Assembly (NCBI GenBank): GCA_903876795.1
Contig: CAIRBK010000046.1
Span: 1 to 35,144 of the forward strand
Direction: 5' to 3'
Source: an uncultured Verrucomicrobiota bacterium
GTDB lineage: Bacteria > Verrucomicrobiota > Verrucomicrobiia > Opitutales > Opitutaceae
Length of the DNA: 35,144 nucleotides
Below are positions 11,881 through 18,778 of the stretch, in pieces (position 1 is the stretch's first letter; every line of letters begins with the position of its first letter). A program made the translations under genes and the position numbers. Under the pieces are notes generated by a model. The model ran no database searches and was not told the origin of the DNA. It saw only the letters and a list, made by a program, of their open reading frames with translations.

Positions 11881-12831
11881 CTAAAGACTGAAATGCCTGA
11901 TGATGGACTTCGCGAGGTCATCCGCCGTGGCGGAGACATCCAAGGTAAGGGCGGCACCCGGCGGCTGGAGGTCCCCCAGCTGGCTGTCCAGCAGGGCCTC
12001 CGTGGCGAAGTGATCCCGGCGTGCGGCCAGACGCGACCTCAGGGTCCCGACCGGGCCGGTCAGGTGGATCAATTTCACGCAACCAGGATCGGTGATGAGC
12101 GTCTCGCGATAGGCCTGCTTCAGCGCCGAGCAGGCGAGCACGGTGTTTTCGCCTGCGGCGAGCCGGGCGTCGATGTGGGCGCGCAAGGTGGCCAGCCAAG
12201 GCGCGCGGTCGGCGTCGTCGAGCGCCTCGCCGGCGGACATCTTGGCGATATTGGCCGGCGGGTGAAAATCGTCGGCGTCGGTGAACCGCCAGCCGAGCAA
12301 GGCGGCGAGCGCGCGGCCGACGGTGGTCTTGCCGCTGCCGGCCACTCCCATGAGGAGGAGTAGGCGCGGCTCGTTGAGTTCCCAGGAGCGTTTGCCCACG
12401 GGATCGCGGCCTTCGTCGATGTCGTTGAGATCAAAAAAAGTCTCGATAGGCTGGCGTGCGTCGATGCGGGAAAGGCCGCAGCGGACGATGCGATCCCGCA
12501 ACACGGGCGTGCGGTCGTCTCGCCAGCCGATTTTCATCATGAAACGATTCCAGGTGTTGCACTGGTCGTCGGAGCGAGGGCCGCCATGGTCGTGGGCCCA
12601 GGCGAGGACGTCTTCGTCGCAGCCACCGGCGAGCGTGCGGGTTTTGAGGGCGGCATAGTCGACCCCGAGAAACGCACAGGTGCGGCCGTCGAAGCCAATG
12701 CCAAGGTTGGCGTGGTAGTCGGCTGGGAGGAGCCCGGCGGCGTGGAGGCGGATTTTGTCGAGCATCCGCCCGAAATGAACGAGACGGCCGACCAGAGAGT
12801 ATTCGCTGCGAAGTCCGGGAACGAAGGGCAT
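11881..12831 (-). CDS. DUF5069 domain fused to gluconokinase (GntK-like)
   Basis: Two-domain protein of 316 residues from the ATG at 12831. Residues 1 to about 150 match the DUF5069 pattern (MPFVPGLRSEYSLVGRLVHF, DKIRLHAAGLLPADYH, FCxF-like CAFLGVDY, WAHDHG). From about 157 a gluconate kinase begins: MGVAGSGKTTVG (P-loop at 162-170), FTDADDFHPPANIAKMSAGE and ACSALKQAYRETL, all typical of thermoresistant gluconokinase. That enzyme phosphorylates D-gluconate to 6-phosphogluconate. The frame is open upstream to 13149, but that part would overlap the small membrane protein gene; a GGAGGG lies about 13 nt ahead of the ATG. DUF5069 has no known function, so the fusion is the only clue that it may act in sugar-acid metabolism. 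Confidence 0.82.
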   Translation of the reverse strand: MPFVPGLRSEYSLVGRLVHFGRMLDKIRLHAAGLLPADYHANLGIGFDGRTCAFLGVDYAALKTRTLAGGCDEDVLAWAHDHGGPRSDDQCNTWNRFMMKIGWRDDRTPVLRDRIVRCGLSRIDARQPIETFFDLNDIDEGRDPVGKRSWELNEPRLLLLMGVAGSGKTTVGRALAALLGWRFTDADDFHPPANIAKMSAGEALDDADRAPWLATLRAHIDARLAAGENTVLACSALKQAYRETLITDPGCVKLIHLTGPVGTLRSRLAARRDHFATEALLDSQLGDLQPPGAALTLDVSATADDLAKSIIRHFSL

Positions 12832-12839
12832 GGGGGACT

Positions 12840-13118
12840 TCAATCCCTCCAAATATAAAGGGCGGTGGCAAGCAGGCCGAACAACACGGTGGGGCCGACC
12901 AGCCACATCGGGTGAATGGGGACATGGTAGGTCTGGATGGCCCACCACATGGCCGCGCATTTGGCGGAAATCAGAGCCCAGCCCACCATCAGCCATAACT
13001 CTGCGCGCCGGCTGCGTGTTTCGCGCGGAGGGTTTACGCGCACCTCTTTCACAAAGGCCAAGTCGTAGTCTTTGGGGCGCGATCGGTGGGTTATGAGATG
13101 CAGTAAGTTGGCGAACAT
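12840..13118 (-). CDS. Small two-helix membrane protein, unknown
   Basis: Not recognised. The ATG at 13118 gives 92 residues. The N-terminal half is soluble and charged (HRSRPKDYDLAFVKEVRVNP, PRETRSRRAE). The C-terminal half has two hydrophobic stretches, LWLMVGWALISAKCAAMWWA and WLVGPTVLFGLLATALYIW, separated by a short QTYHVPIHP turn, so it is probably an inner-membrane hairpin. Its stop lies 8 bp before the DUF5069-gluconokinase start, which indicates co-translation with that gene. It is the first gene of the minus-strand cluster that runs to pilT and the deoxyribosyltransferase gene. A competing frame of the fusion gene covers the same bases but has no domain match. Confidence 0.6.
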   Translation of the reverse strand: MFANLLHLITHRSRPKDYDLAFVKEVRVNPPRETRSRRAELWLMVGWALISAKCAAMWWAIQTYHVPIHPMWLVGPTVLFGLLATALYIWRD

Positions 13119-13391
13119 AGTGATGTGAATGGAATTTTAACCGGATCAAACTAATCGCATGTAGCGGCTGATTTCAAACGCGTTGCCCATCTTTGCGGTG
13201 TCTTGGGGTGTTGGCTATGTTACGTTTTTTCTTGCGCTTATAAATCTCCGCTTCATAACTGGCGACTTCATCGTCAGAGAAGCGTTAGATGACAGGAACT
13301 GGTGAGTCGTCAGTGGGTTTGGACCCGGGATGATTTGAAACCCGATAGTCGGGAACGGACTGGCAGCAGACGGGGATCGACGAATCATCAT

Positions 13392-13769
13392 ATGAGTTCC
13401 AAACTCTACGTAGGCAACATGTCCTTCAAAACCTCCGAAGACGAGCTCCGCTCTGCTTTCGGCCAGTTCGGTAACGTCACCGACGTTTACGTCGCCATGG
13501 ACAAGATGACCGGCCGCCCCCGCGGTTTCGCGTTCGTCACTTTCTCCTCCCCCGAGGAGGCCAAGATCGCCGCTGAGAAAATGAACGGCACCGATCTCGG
13601 TGGCCGCGCTCTCACGGTCAACGAGGCTCGTCCCAAGGAAGAGGGCGCTGGTCGCTCCTTCGGTGGCGGCGGCGGCGGCGGTGGTGGTCGCGGCGGCTTC
13701 GGCGGCGGCGAGCGCCGTGGCGGTTTCGGTGGTGGCGGCCGCTCCGGCGGCGGCGATCGCCGTTACTAA
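13392..13769 (+). CDS. RRM-domain RNA-binding protein with glycine-rich tail
   Basis: Cytosolic single-stranded RNA-binding protein of the small bacterial/cyanobacterial RRM family. The ATG at 13392 gives 125 residues. One RRM occupies residues 1-80: RNP2 is LYVGNM (5-10) and RNP1 is RGFAFVTF (44-51), with both aromatic RNP1 residues kept. The rest is low-complexity glycine and arginine (RSFGGGGGGG, RRGGFGGG), as in cold-inducible RNA-binding proteins. The frame is open back to 13302, but the RRM consensus starts at MSSKLYVGN. A strong hairpin terminator follows at 13810. The roughly 270 bp upstream is divergent with the small membrane protein gene and must hold both promoters. Its targets are unknown; cold-shock-type regulation is plausible but not shown. 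Confidence 0.93.
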   Translation: MSSKLYVGNMSFKTSEDELRSAFGQFGNVTDVYVAMDKMTGRPRGFAFVTFSSPEEAKIAAEKMNGTDLGGRALTVNEARPKEEGAGRSFGGGGGGGGGRGGFGGGERRGGFGGGGRSGGGDRRY

Positions 13770-13809
13770 TTCCATTTCGGTCTAAACGACCGATCCCGAA
13801 TTTTTCGAG

Positions 13810-13842
13810 GGCGGGTCGCCGTTGGGCGACCCGCCTTTTTTG
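13810..13842 (+). terminator. Rho-independent terminator after RRM gene
   Basis: A perfect 11-bp stem (GGCGGGTCGCC at 13810-13820, GGCGACCCGCC at 13825-13835) with a GTTG loop, followed by six T, one G and a further T run. It lies 40 bp after the RRM gene stop and has no T run on the minus strand, so it serves the plus-strand gene. Confidence 0.93.
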
Positions 13843-13891
13843 TTTTTTTCAGTTTCTAAACTGGCGTCTGGAGCACCCGATGTTTGGGTGT

Positions 13892-14293
13892 TCAGACACG
13901 TGGGAACGGCGAGAGCGGCACCAAAGTGCGGACCGCCGCGACCACCTCTGCCGGACTGAAGGGCTTGCGGAGCATGGCTTCGACGCCGAGTGCGGCGATT
14001 TGGGGGATGATCTTATGATCGGTCGTGGATGTCAGCATGATCACCGGCAGCTGGCGCAGGGTGTCGTGGGATTTGAGCATGGTGAGCATCTCCACGCCGT
14101 CCATCGTGGGCATGGCCACATCAATCAGCAGGAGGTGCGGGGAGATGCGCTCCATGGCAAACAAGGCTGTGAAGCCGTTGGTGGCCTCATCGATGTCGCA
14201 GTCGAAGGGTGCGAGTGCCTGGCTGACGATGCGTCGCACGGCCTTCGAGTCATCGACGACGAGGATGCGCGGGCGTTGGACGGCTGGTGACAT
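13892..14293 (-). CDS. Single-domain response regulator (CheY-like receiver)
   Basis: A stand-alone receiver of 133 residues, without an output domain. It would be phosphorylated by a histidine kinase and signal by protein-protein contact. The acidic pocket is Asp14-Asp15 (ILVVDDSKAVRR), the phospho-acceptor is Asp58 (LLLIDVAMPTMDG), the switch threonine is Thr88 (IMLTSTTDHK), and the conserved lysine is Lys110 (MLRKPFSP). The C-terminal tail is short. It is convergent with the RRM gene across the terminator. No kinase or chemotaxis gene is next to it, so the partner cannot be named. Confidence 0.9.
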   Translation of the reverse strand: MSPAVQRPRILVVDDSKAVRRIVSQALAPFDCDIDEATNGFTALFAMERISPHLLLIDVAMPTMDGVEMLTMLKSHDTLRQLPVIMLTSTTDHKIIPQIAALGVEAMLRKPFSPAEVVAAVRTLVPLSPFPRV

Positions 14294-14373
14294 GGAGTTA
14301 TCAGCGCGAGTCGGCGGGCGTTGGCAAAGAGATTGTGCGTGCAGGCGTAGTGCGGGGGCCTTTTAACCGCCGG

Positions 14374-14820
14374 ATGGAACCGTTTTGGTTATTGTGGCAA
14401 CTCACGGTGAGCGCGGCATTGGCCGGATTGTGTTGGACCGTGCAACTGGCGATATATCCCCAGTTCGGGCGGTTGCTGGACGAGGCCGGCGTGGATCGGT
14501 TTCGAGCTTATCATGCGGACTATACGCGCGGCATGGGTTTCGTCGCGGCTCCGCTTATGGTGGCTGAACTCGGTCTGTCGATTGGCTGGCTTATGGAATC
14601 GCCTCACGACTGGAGTGCGCGGATCGCGGCGGTTCTTACGGTTGTGCTGTGGGGATGGACTTTTCTCGTGATGGTGCCTTTGCATAACCGCCTGCAAGCC
14701 GCCCCGGACGGGCGGGATGCGGCGCGATTGGTGGCGGGCAACGTCGTGCGTACGGCGGTTTGGACGCTGCGCACAGGGATTTTGGTGCTGGCTTTGCGGC
14801 CCCTGCTTAGTTCGCGGTGA
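14374..14820 (+). CDS. Four-helix integral membrane protein, unknown
   Basis: Not assigned to a function. The ATG at 14374 gives 148 residues with four hydrophobic segments: FWLLWQLTVSAALAGLCWTV, MGFVAAPLMVAELGLSIGWL, IAAVLTVVLWGWTFLVMVPL and VVRTAVWTLRTGILVLALRP. A QLAIYPQF motif after helix 1 and VPLHNRL after helix 3 resemble small membrane proteins of the DUF1772-like kind, which is a weak guess. The longer frame from 14287 adds a polar stretch overlapping the response-regulator gene and is not favoured. Its last 14 bp overlap the end of the convergent metallo-hydrolase gene. Confidence 0.68.
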   Translation: MEPFWLLWQLTVSAALAGLCWTVQLAIYPQFGRLLDEAGVDRFRAYHADYTRGMGFVAAPLMVAELGLSIGWLMESPHDWSARIAAVLTVVLWGWTFLVMVPLHNRLQAAPDGRDAARLVAGNVVRTAVWTLRTGILVLALRPLLSSR

Positions 14821-15754
14821 GTTCGTCGTAGGCTGTGCCGAGGTTGGCGCCAAGGCGGTTGGGCAGGGGCTGGTGGAAATCGGGGAAGCCCGGGAGGTTT
14901 TCGAGGGCGACGATTTCGGTCTTGGGCTTGCCTGCGGCGACTTGTTTTTGGGTGTAATCGAGGAGACCGGAGAGGTAGTCGCGCAACACAAGCAGGTCGG
15001 CACGCGTGCCGGTGACTCCGAATTTGGGGTTGCCGTGACCGAAGACGTAGAGGGCGTCGGCGGGGTAGTCGGCGGCGACTTTTTCGAGCAGGACAATCCA
15101 GGCCCGGATACTGGCGCCGCCCGGTCGGTCGATCACGGGATAGACGCGATTGAACATGAGGTCGCCCATGTGGACGATGTTGGCTTTTTCGAAGGTCACG
15201 ATGATGTCGCCCTTGGTGTGGGCGGGGCCGAAGTACCGGGCCTGCACCGTCTCGTCGCCCAACTCCGTGCGCCAGGAGTCGGCAAACGTGAGGTCGGCGT
15301 AAACCTGTTGATCCAGGTTTTTGGCCTGCTCGGCGCGAATGCGTTGAAGCCCGGGAACGTTGGCGTGGGCTACGATGTGCTTTGCGGCGGGTTTGAGGAC
15401 CACGTTGCCGGCGGTGTGGTCACCGTGGTGGTGGGTGTTGATGACTACGTCGAACTCGCGCCCCGAACGACCGGGCAGATCGGATAGGAACTTGGCGGCG
15501 GTATCGGGAAACTGGGCATCCACTGCGGCTACCGCGCTGGCGTTGACCAGCCAGCCGATCGTGCCGCCGCGACCGGTGAAAATACCTACGCCGCGTCGCA
15601 GGGATGTAAACGTGGTGACGGTGGGCGGCGGGGTAGGTGTGGGAGCGGTGGCTGGAGGGGAGGCTGGCGCGGGCTGGGCGTTGACGAGCAACCGGGGCAG
15701 GAGGGCGACCGAAGCTGCGAGGGTGGAGCGGTGAAGGAAGGTGCGGCGGTTCAT
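14807..15754 (-). CDS. Exported metallo-beta-lactamase-fold hydrolase (Tat signal)
   Basis: Zinc-dependent hydrolase of the MBL superfamily, likely periplasmic. The ATG at 15754 gives 315 residues. The N-terminus MNRRTFLHRSTLAASVALLP is a Tat-type signal with the twin arginine followed by TFL. A proline/alanine-rich linker follows (residues 28-48). Metal-binding motifs are THHHGDH (107-113), GPAHTKGD (His179), HMGDLMFN (Asp198) and FGHGNP (His240). The set is typical of the glyoxalase-II/quorum-quenching-like subgroup rather than true beta-lactamases. The frame is open to 15796, but the Tat motif fixes the start at 15754. The substrate is unknown. It is divergent from the MarC gene. Confidence 0.87.
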   Translation of the reverse strand: MNRRTFLHRSTLAASVALLPRLLVNAQPAPASPPATAPTPTPPPTVTTFTSLRRGVGIFTGRGGTIGWLVNASAVAAVDAQFPDTAAKFLSDLPGRSGREFDVVINTHHHGDHTAGNVVLKPAAKHIVAHANVPGLQRIRAEQAKNLDQQVYADLTFADSWRTELGDETVQARYFGPAHTKGDIIVTFEKANIVHMGDLMFNRVYPVIDRPGGASIRAWIVLLEKVAADYPADALYVFGHGNPKFGVTGTRADLLVLRDYLSGLLDYTQKQVAAGKPKTEIVALENLPGFPDFHQPLPNRLGANLGTAYDELTAN

Positions 15755-15908
15755 AAATCGGTTGCCGGCCGGGGCTGCAGGCGGCGTGCCGATCATGTGA
15801 GTAAAGCGTAGCCGTTCTTTATTTCGGGATTAAGACGATGGATCGCGATTTTCGGAGCAAGGATGTGCGCTTGGCAGTTGGGTCGGACGGATGCATACTC
15901 TGGGCACG

Positions 15909-16544
15909 ATGAGCCTGCTCGAGTTTACCCTTTTGGCTTTCGGTTCGATTTTTGCGATTGTGGATCCTCTCGCATTGGTGCCGGCGTTTGTGACCATGAC
16001 CGCGCGCAACACGCGCGATGAGCAGTTGCGCATGGCGAGGCTGGCTTGCGCGGCGGCGGCGGCCGTGCTGGTGGCGTTTGTGATGGCCGGCCCCTGGGTG
16101 TTCAGGCTGTTGGGAGTCACGCTGCCGGCTTTCCAGATCGCAGGCAGCGTGTTGTTGTTCCGGATCGCGATGGACATGCTCTATGCCCGGCGCACGGCCG
16201 CCCGGGAAACGCTGGAGGAGATCGAGGCGGGCGTGGCCAAGGATGACATCGCGATCACGCCGCTGGGCGTGCCGATGCTGGCGGGCCCGGGGTCCATCTC
16301 GGCGGTGTTGATCTTACGCGCTCAAGCCGACGGATTGGCGCAACACGTAGCTTTGCTGGTGTCGATCGGTTTGGTGTGTCTGTCGGGGTATTTCATCCTG
16401 AGGTTCGCGGCCACCGGGGCGCGGCGACTAAATCCGCTGGCTCTCAAGTTGACGGCCCGTCTCATGGGGCTGCTGCTTGCGGCGGTGGCGGTGCAGTTTG
16501 CGCTGAACGCTCTGCGCCAACTGGGCGTGCCGTTGGAGTTCTGA
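15909..16544 (+). CDS. MarC-family integral membrane protein
   Basis: Member of the MarC/UPF0056 family of six-helix inner-membrane proteins with unclear transport role. The ATG at 15909 gives 211 residues. Diagnostic stretches are the N-terminal FGSIFAIVDPLALVPAFVTM (an asparagine or aspartate-proline in helix 1 is family-typical), FQIAGSVLLFRIAMDML, the AITPLGVPMLAGPGSISAVL loop, and the C-terminal LMGLLLAAVAVQFALNAL. An ATG six codons upstream (15891) is also in frame. Family length (about 200-220) fits either. It is the last intact core-like gene before the tRNA-Ser scar and probably marks the chromosomal side of the island boundary. Confidence 0.9.
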   Translation: MSLLEFTLLAFGSIFAIVDPLALVPAFVTMTARNTRDEQLRMARLACAAAAAVLVAFVMAGPWVFRLLGVTLPAFQIAGSVLLFRIAMDMLYARRTAARETLEEIEAGVAKDDIAITPLGVPMLAGPGSISAVLILRAQADGLAQHVALLVSIGLVCLSGYFILRFAATGARRLNPLALKLTARLMGLLLAAVAVQFALNALRQLGVPLEF

Positions 16545-16615
16545 GCCGATGCGCCTTGGTGCTGGGCTTAGCCATACGCTTAGACGGCATTTCCCGAGCC
16601 GGTGGAGGTAAAAAC

Positions 16616-16641
16616 TGGCGGAGAGGGGGGGATTCGAACCC
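16616..16641 (-). other. tRNA-Ser 3'-end fragment, candidate attachment site
   Basis: Read on the minus strand these 26 bases are the end of a tRNA-Ser gene: T-loop TTCGAAT, T-stem CCCCC, acceptor strand CCTCTCC, discriminator G and CCA. Upstream of the T-loop only GGG fits the T-stem; the next bases (TA) do not pair, and no anticodon or variable arm follows. So it is a fragment, not a gene. This is what remains when an element integrates into a tRNA 3' end and rebuilds the tRNA at its other end. The geometry puts the element at higher coordinates and predicts an intact minus-strand tRNA-Ser beyond the right edge. Confidence 0.8.
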
Positions 16642-16759
16642 TATTCTCCGTTACTGGCTAAGTCCCTAAATAACGCGGACTTAGTTGATTGTTAGTGGTT
16701 TAGAACGTGAATACAGAAGCAGAGAAATGCAGCGAAGGGAAGCCAGAAACAGAAGATTT

Positions 16760-16779
16760 GGCAACCTTTGGGCAACCTT
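16760..16779 (+). repeat. Short direct repeat beside the att scar
   Basis: Two copies of GGCAACCTT (16760-16768 and 16771-16779) lie about 120 bp inside the island. Short spaced repeats like this near an att core resemble arm-type integrase binding sites. That role is inference only; no integrase gene is in the window. Confidence 0.35.
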
Positions 16780-16799
16780 AACCGGCATGGTTTGCCAAC

Positions 16800-16831
16800 A
16801 AAAAGAGCGCGTCTGAAATTCAGACGCGCTC
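16800..16831 (-). terminator. Terminator overlapping the stop of a small ORF
   Basis: Perfect 13-bp arms (GAGCGCGTCTGAA and its complement) around a single central base at 16818, followed on the minus strand by TTTTT then GTTGG. The unusually small loop means the inner pairs probably open. The stop codon of the candidate 50-residue peptide is inside the first arm. Confidence 0.8.
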
Positions 16832-16972
16832 GGGAAATGGATGCTTTTCCTCAAGAACTGCCCACGCGGGGCTCAGGCAGAGAGCCCGAGCCGAAAGCCA
16901 CCCCGTCGCCATAATGCACCAGGTCATGATGCACGTCTTGAGGAAAAGACTAATCTTTGCCGTGAGGTTCAT
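16820..16972 (-). CDS. Candidate 50-residue membrane peptide
   Basis: Not recognised. From the ATG at 16972 the product has 50 residues: a short basic N-terminus (MNLTAKISLFLK), a hydrophobic stretch (TCIMTWCIMATGWLSA, then ALCLSPAWAVL) and a charged tail (EEKHPFPERV). One transmembrane helix is likely. The TGA at 16820 lies inside a strong terminator hairpin, which suggests a real dedicated transcript. The frame opens further upstream to a GTG at 17107 (95 residues), but that extension is low-information. The message could fold on itself: CTTTTCCTCAAG near 16850 pairs over 12 bp with CTTGAGGAAAAG near 16938. Size and shape recall type I toxin peptides, which is a guess; a fortuitous ORF is the alternative. 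Confidence 0.4.
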   Translation of the reverse strand: MNLTAKISLFLKTCIMTWCIMATGWLSARALCLSPAWAVLEEKHPFPERV

Positions 16973-17263
16973 ACGCACATCTGCCACCGCTACGAGGGTG
17001 ATTTCGTTGCCAAGGGTCGCTTGGCGCGTTGCAGCGACATGCTGCGAGGTTTGCACGGTTAAGGTAGTGCGGACCTGGAGTGCGGCTGAAGCCTCCGCTT
17101 GAACCACCGCGTGGGCACACGGCGACGACGGGCTGTAAATTGATTAAAGAACAGGAACAGCCTACGGGATTTTCTTCTCCACGTCAAGAAAAATCTCGAC
17201 ATTTAGCGTGGCCCAGCTAAAAGCCCTGCCCCTCCCTCGGGCGGAGGGGGCTCGGCTCGTCGA
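16973..17263. other. Island-edge stretch without a firm gene
   Basis: Apart from the possible 5' extension of the small-peptide ORF (to 17107) I see no gene here. At 17228-17251 a hairpin of eight GC-rich pairs with one bulge (GCCCCTCC against GGAGGGGGC) lies just after the DUF6573 stop; on the minus strand TTTT follows five bases later, so it may be a modest terminator. A TTGACG reading toward the small peptide lies around 17193, with TAGGCT 17 bases further on, a weak promoter candidate. Confidence 0.35.
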
Positions 17264-17713
17264 TCAGTCCTCGTCGGGGAGCATGATCGTGAGACATGGG
17301 CGGCCGGTCTCGTCGGGGTGGGAAATGACCTTCAAGGTGTGGAGGCGCTTGCGGCCGGTGCCGGTGATGATGACGCGAAACAGGCGCCTACCCTGCCAGA
17401 CGCGCACGGGGCAGGCTCGGGACATGTGGAGGATGTCATGCCAGACGCCCCGCCAGTCGTTCGCGTGCTTCGGGCTCGCGACCGCCTGCTCGATGAGGGC
17501 GAAGACCGCCGCCGTCATGGCGACGTGAACGCTCGGGAAATGCTGACGGGAGACCTCGGCGAGGTCGCCGGTGGAGGCGTCGGCAAGGACGCCGTCGGCG
17601 ATGGCCTGGGCGCGGGTGTAAACGCTGATGACGGTGAAGCCGTCAAGCGGATGGCCGGGCTGGTGGATCTGGTCGCCGGGCTGAGGTGTAGGATCACGGG
17701 AGATGTCACGCAT
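17264..17713 (-). CDS. DUF6573-family protein, mobile-element associated
   Basis: From the ATG at 17713 the product has 149 residues. The core VISVYTRAQAIADGVLADAS followed by GDLAEVSRQHFPSVHVAMT and the ending LKVISHPDE, RPCLTIMLPDED match the DUF6573 pattern found on plasmids, integrative elements and islands. No enzyme motif is visible and no function is known. The frame stays open to 17908, but that part looks like antisense composition and lacks family similarity. It lies between the att scar and the BREX locus, which supports the view that this part is imported DNA. It is the only mobile-element type gene at this end. Confidence 0.65.
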   Translation of the reverse strand: MRDISRDPTPQPGDQIHQPGHPLDGFTVISVYTRAQAIADGVLADASTGDLAEVSRQHFPSVHVAMTAAVFALIEQAVASPKHANDWRGVWHDILHMSRACPVRVWQGRRLFRVIITGTGRKRLHTLKVISHPDETGRPCLTIMLPDED

Positions 17714-18046
17714 GGGATGTCGGAGGAGTGCGCCCCAACGAGGGCGCGGATGGGAGTAGCGGGCCGCGCTACGCGGAGCCTTCAGATGGCCAAACCGAAA
17801 AAACGGCCGCCCCCGAGGGATGCCGACGGGAAGCACCGGCTGCGCAAGGTGGAGCGCAGCGGGACGGGACGCGGGACGACGCAGTCGCCAGCGCCCGCCA
17901 GCGAGCAATACCTAGAGGCGTGGACGGGCGGAGTGCGCAGCGCGAAGACCGCCAGCCGTCGCAGGTGCTACCCTAAAGGCACCCTCTGGTCACGGCCACG
18001 CACGAAGAATTCGAGCCTCCGGCGAGCATCGGCACACGGGTTTTCC
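17714..18046. other. Gap between DUF6573 gene and brxA
   Basis: No confident gene. A plus-strand ORF from the ATG at 17786 to 18058 would give a 90-residue very basic peptide (MAKPKKRPPPRDADGKHRLR at the start) and has GGAG seven bases before its ATG. It overlaps the brxA end by 12 bp. It has no recognisable domain and its tail looks random, so it may be fortuitous. The promoter of the DUF6573 gene must also lie here. Confidence 0.25.
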
Positions 18047-18778
18047 TCAATCCCGTAACCCTACCTGCTCCTCATTGAGGCTTAGGCGCGTTACCATGAG
18101 GCGCGGATTCAAGCTAGGCAGCGAAGTAGTCGGCAGAATCGGCAGTGTGAAGGGAAACAACGCTTGGTTTGCCGTGAGTTGCTGGGTCGGCAGCGCGGAT
18201 TTCTGCGAAACTTTTAGTGCCGCCTCCAGCAACCACGCGGCGAGGTCGCCTTGGGTCACTTTCCGCGCCGCACCACGGGCGTATTCCTTCGTTTCCCCAT
18301 CGAGCTTGAGCACACCCCAATCGAGGATGCTGCTTAGGTTGTAGCGACCGACCCGGTCAACGAAGCCGCGATCTCCGGCCTTCTCGGTAAGTCGGCGCAC
18401 CAACTCAGCGGCGGTGAAGGACTCGTTGAGTCGGAGCAAGCGCCCGGTGTTTTCCGCACAGAGGGCGAAGAAGGAGTAGGATACCAAGGACAAGCCCCAC
18501 ACTAGCTCCAGGGAGTAGCGTTCGCCGTGTTCGCGATAGAGCCCCAGCGCGGCGGCGGTAAATGCCTCGTTTTCTTCGGTCGGGGCGAAGATCACTTGCC
18601 GGACGTTGGAAAGCGCCTTGGTGATCGCCACCTTGCCCTTGTTGGTTTCGGCGATGAGGTCCGACAGTGGCGCTCGTGCCGCCTCGAAGTCGGCTCCTGA
18701 TGCCCGCAAGCGAAGGGCGAGCGCGAGCCAATCGAGCCGGATCTTTTTTCCGAAACCTATGCGCTGGGTCGTGCTCAT
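18047..18778 (-). CDS. brxA: BREX type 3 BrxA-like protein (last gene of locus)
   Basis: Last gene of the BREX locus, 243 residues from the ATG at 18778. BrxA proteins (DUF1819 group) are small, mostly helical, DNA-binding in type 1 systems. Here the assignment rests mainly on position, since type 3 loci end with pglZ-brxA, and on a helical makeup with segments such as YSLELVWGLSLVSYSFFALC, LVRRLTEKAGDRGFVDRVGR and LSSILDWGVLKL. The start overlaps the pglZ stop by four bases (ATGA), so it is translationally coupled. A pairable CCTCAAT/ATTGAGG lies at the end, but no clear terminator. Direct sequence similarity to DUF1819 is not obvious by eye. Confidence 0.65.
   Translation of the reverse strand: MSTTQRIGFGKKIRLDWLALALRLRASGADFEAARAPLSDLIAETNKGKVAITKALSNVRQVIFAPTEENEAFTAAALGLYREHGERYSLELVWGLSLVSYSFFALCAENTGRLLRLNESFTAAELVRRLTEKAGDRGFVDRVGRYNLSSILDWGVLKLDGETKEYARGAARKVTQGDLAAWLLEAALKVSQKSALPTQQLTANQALFPFTLPILPTTSLPSLNPRLMVTRLSLNEEQVGLRD

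Noticed and set aside
13860-13891. Second terminator for the response-regulator gene
   Set aside because: A CACCC/GGGTG hairpin is visible but has no T run on the minus strand.
16600-16690. Complete tRNA-Ser gene
   Set aside because: Only the T-loop to CCA part is present; the 5' T-stem does not pair and no anticodon arm follows.
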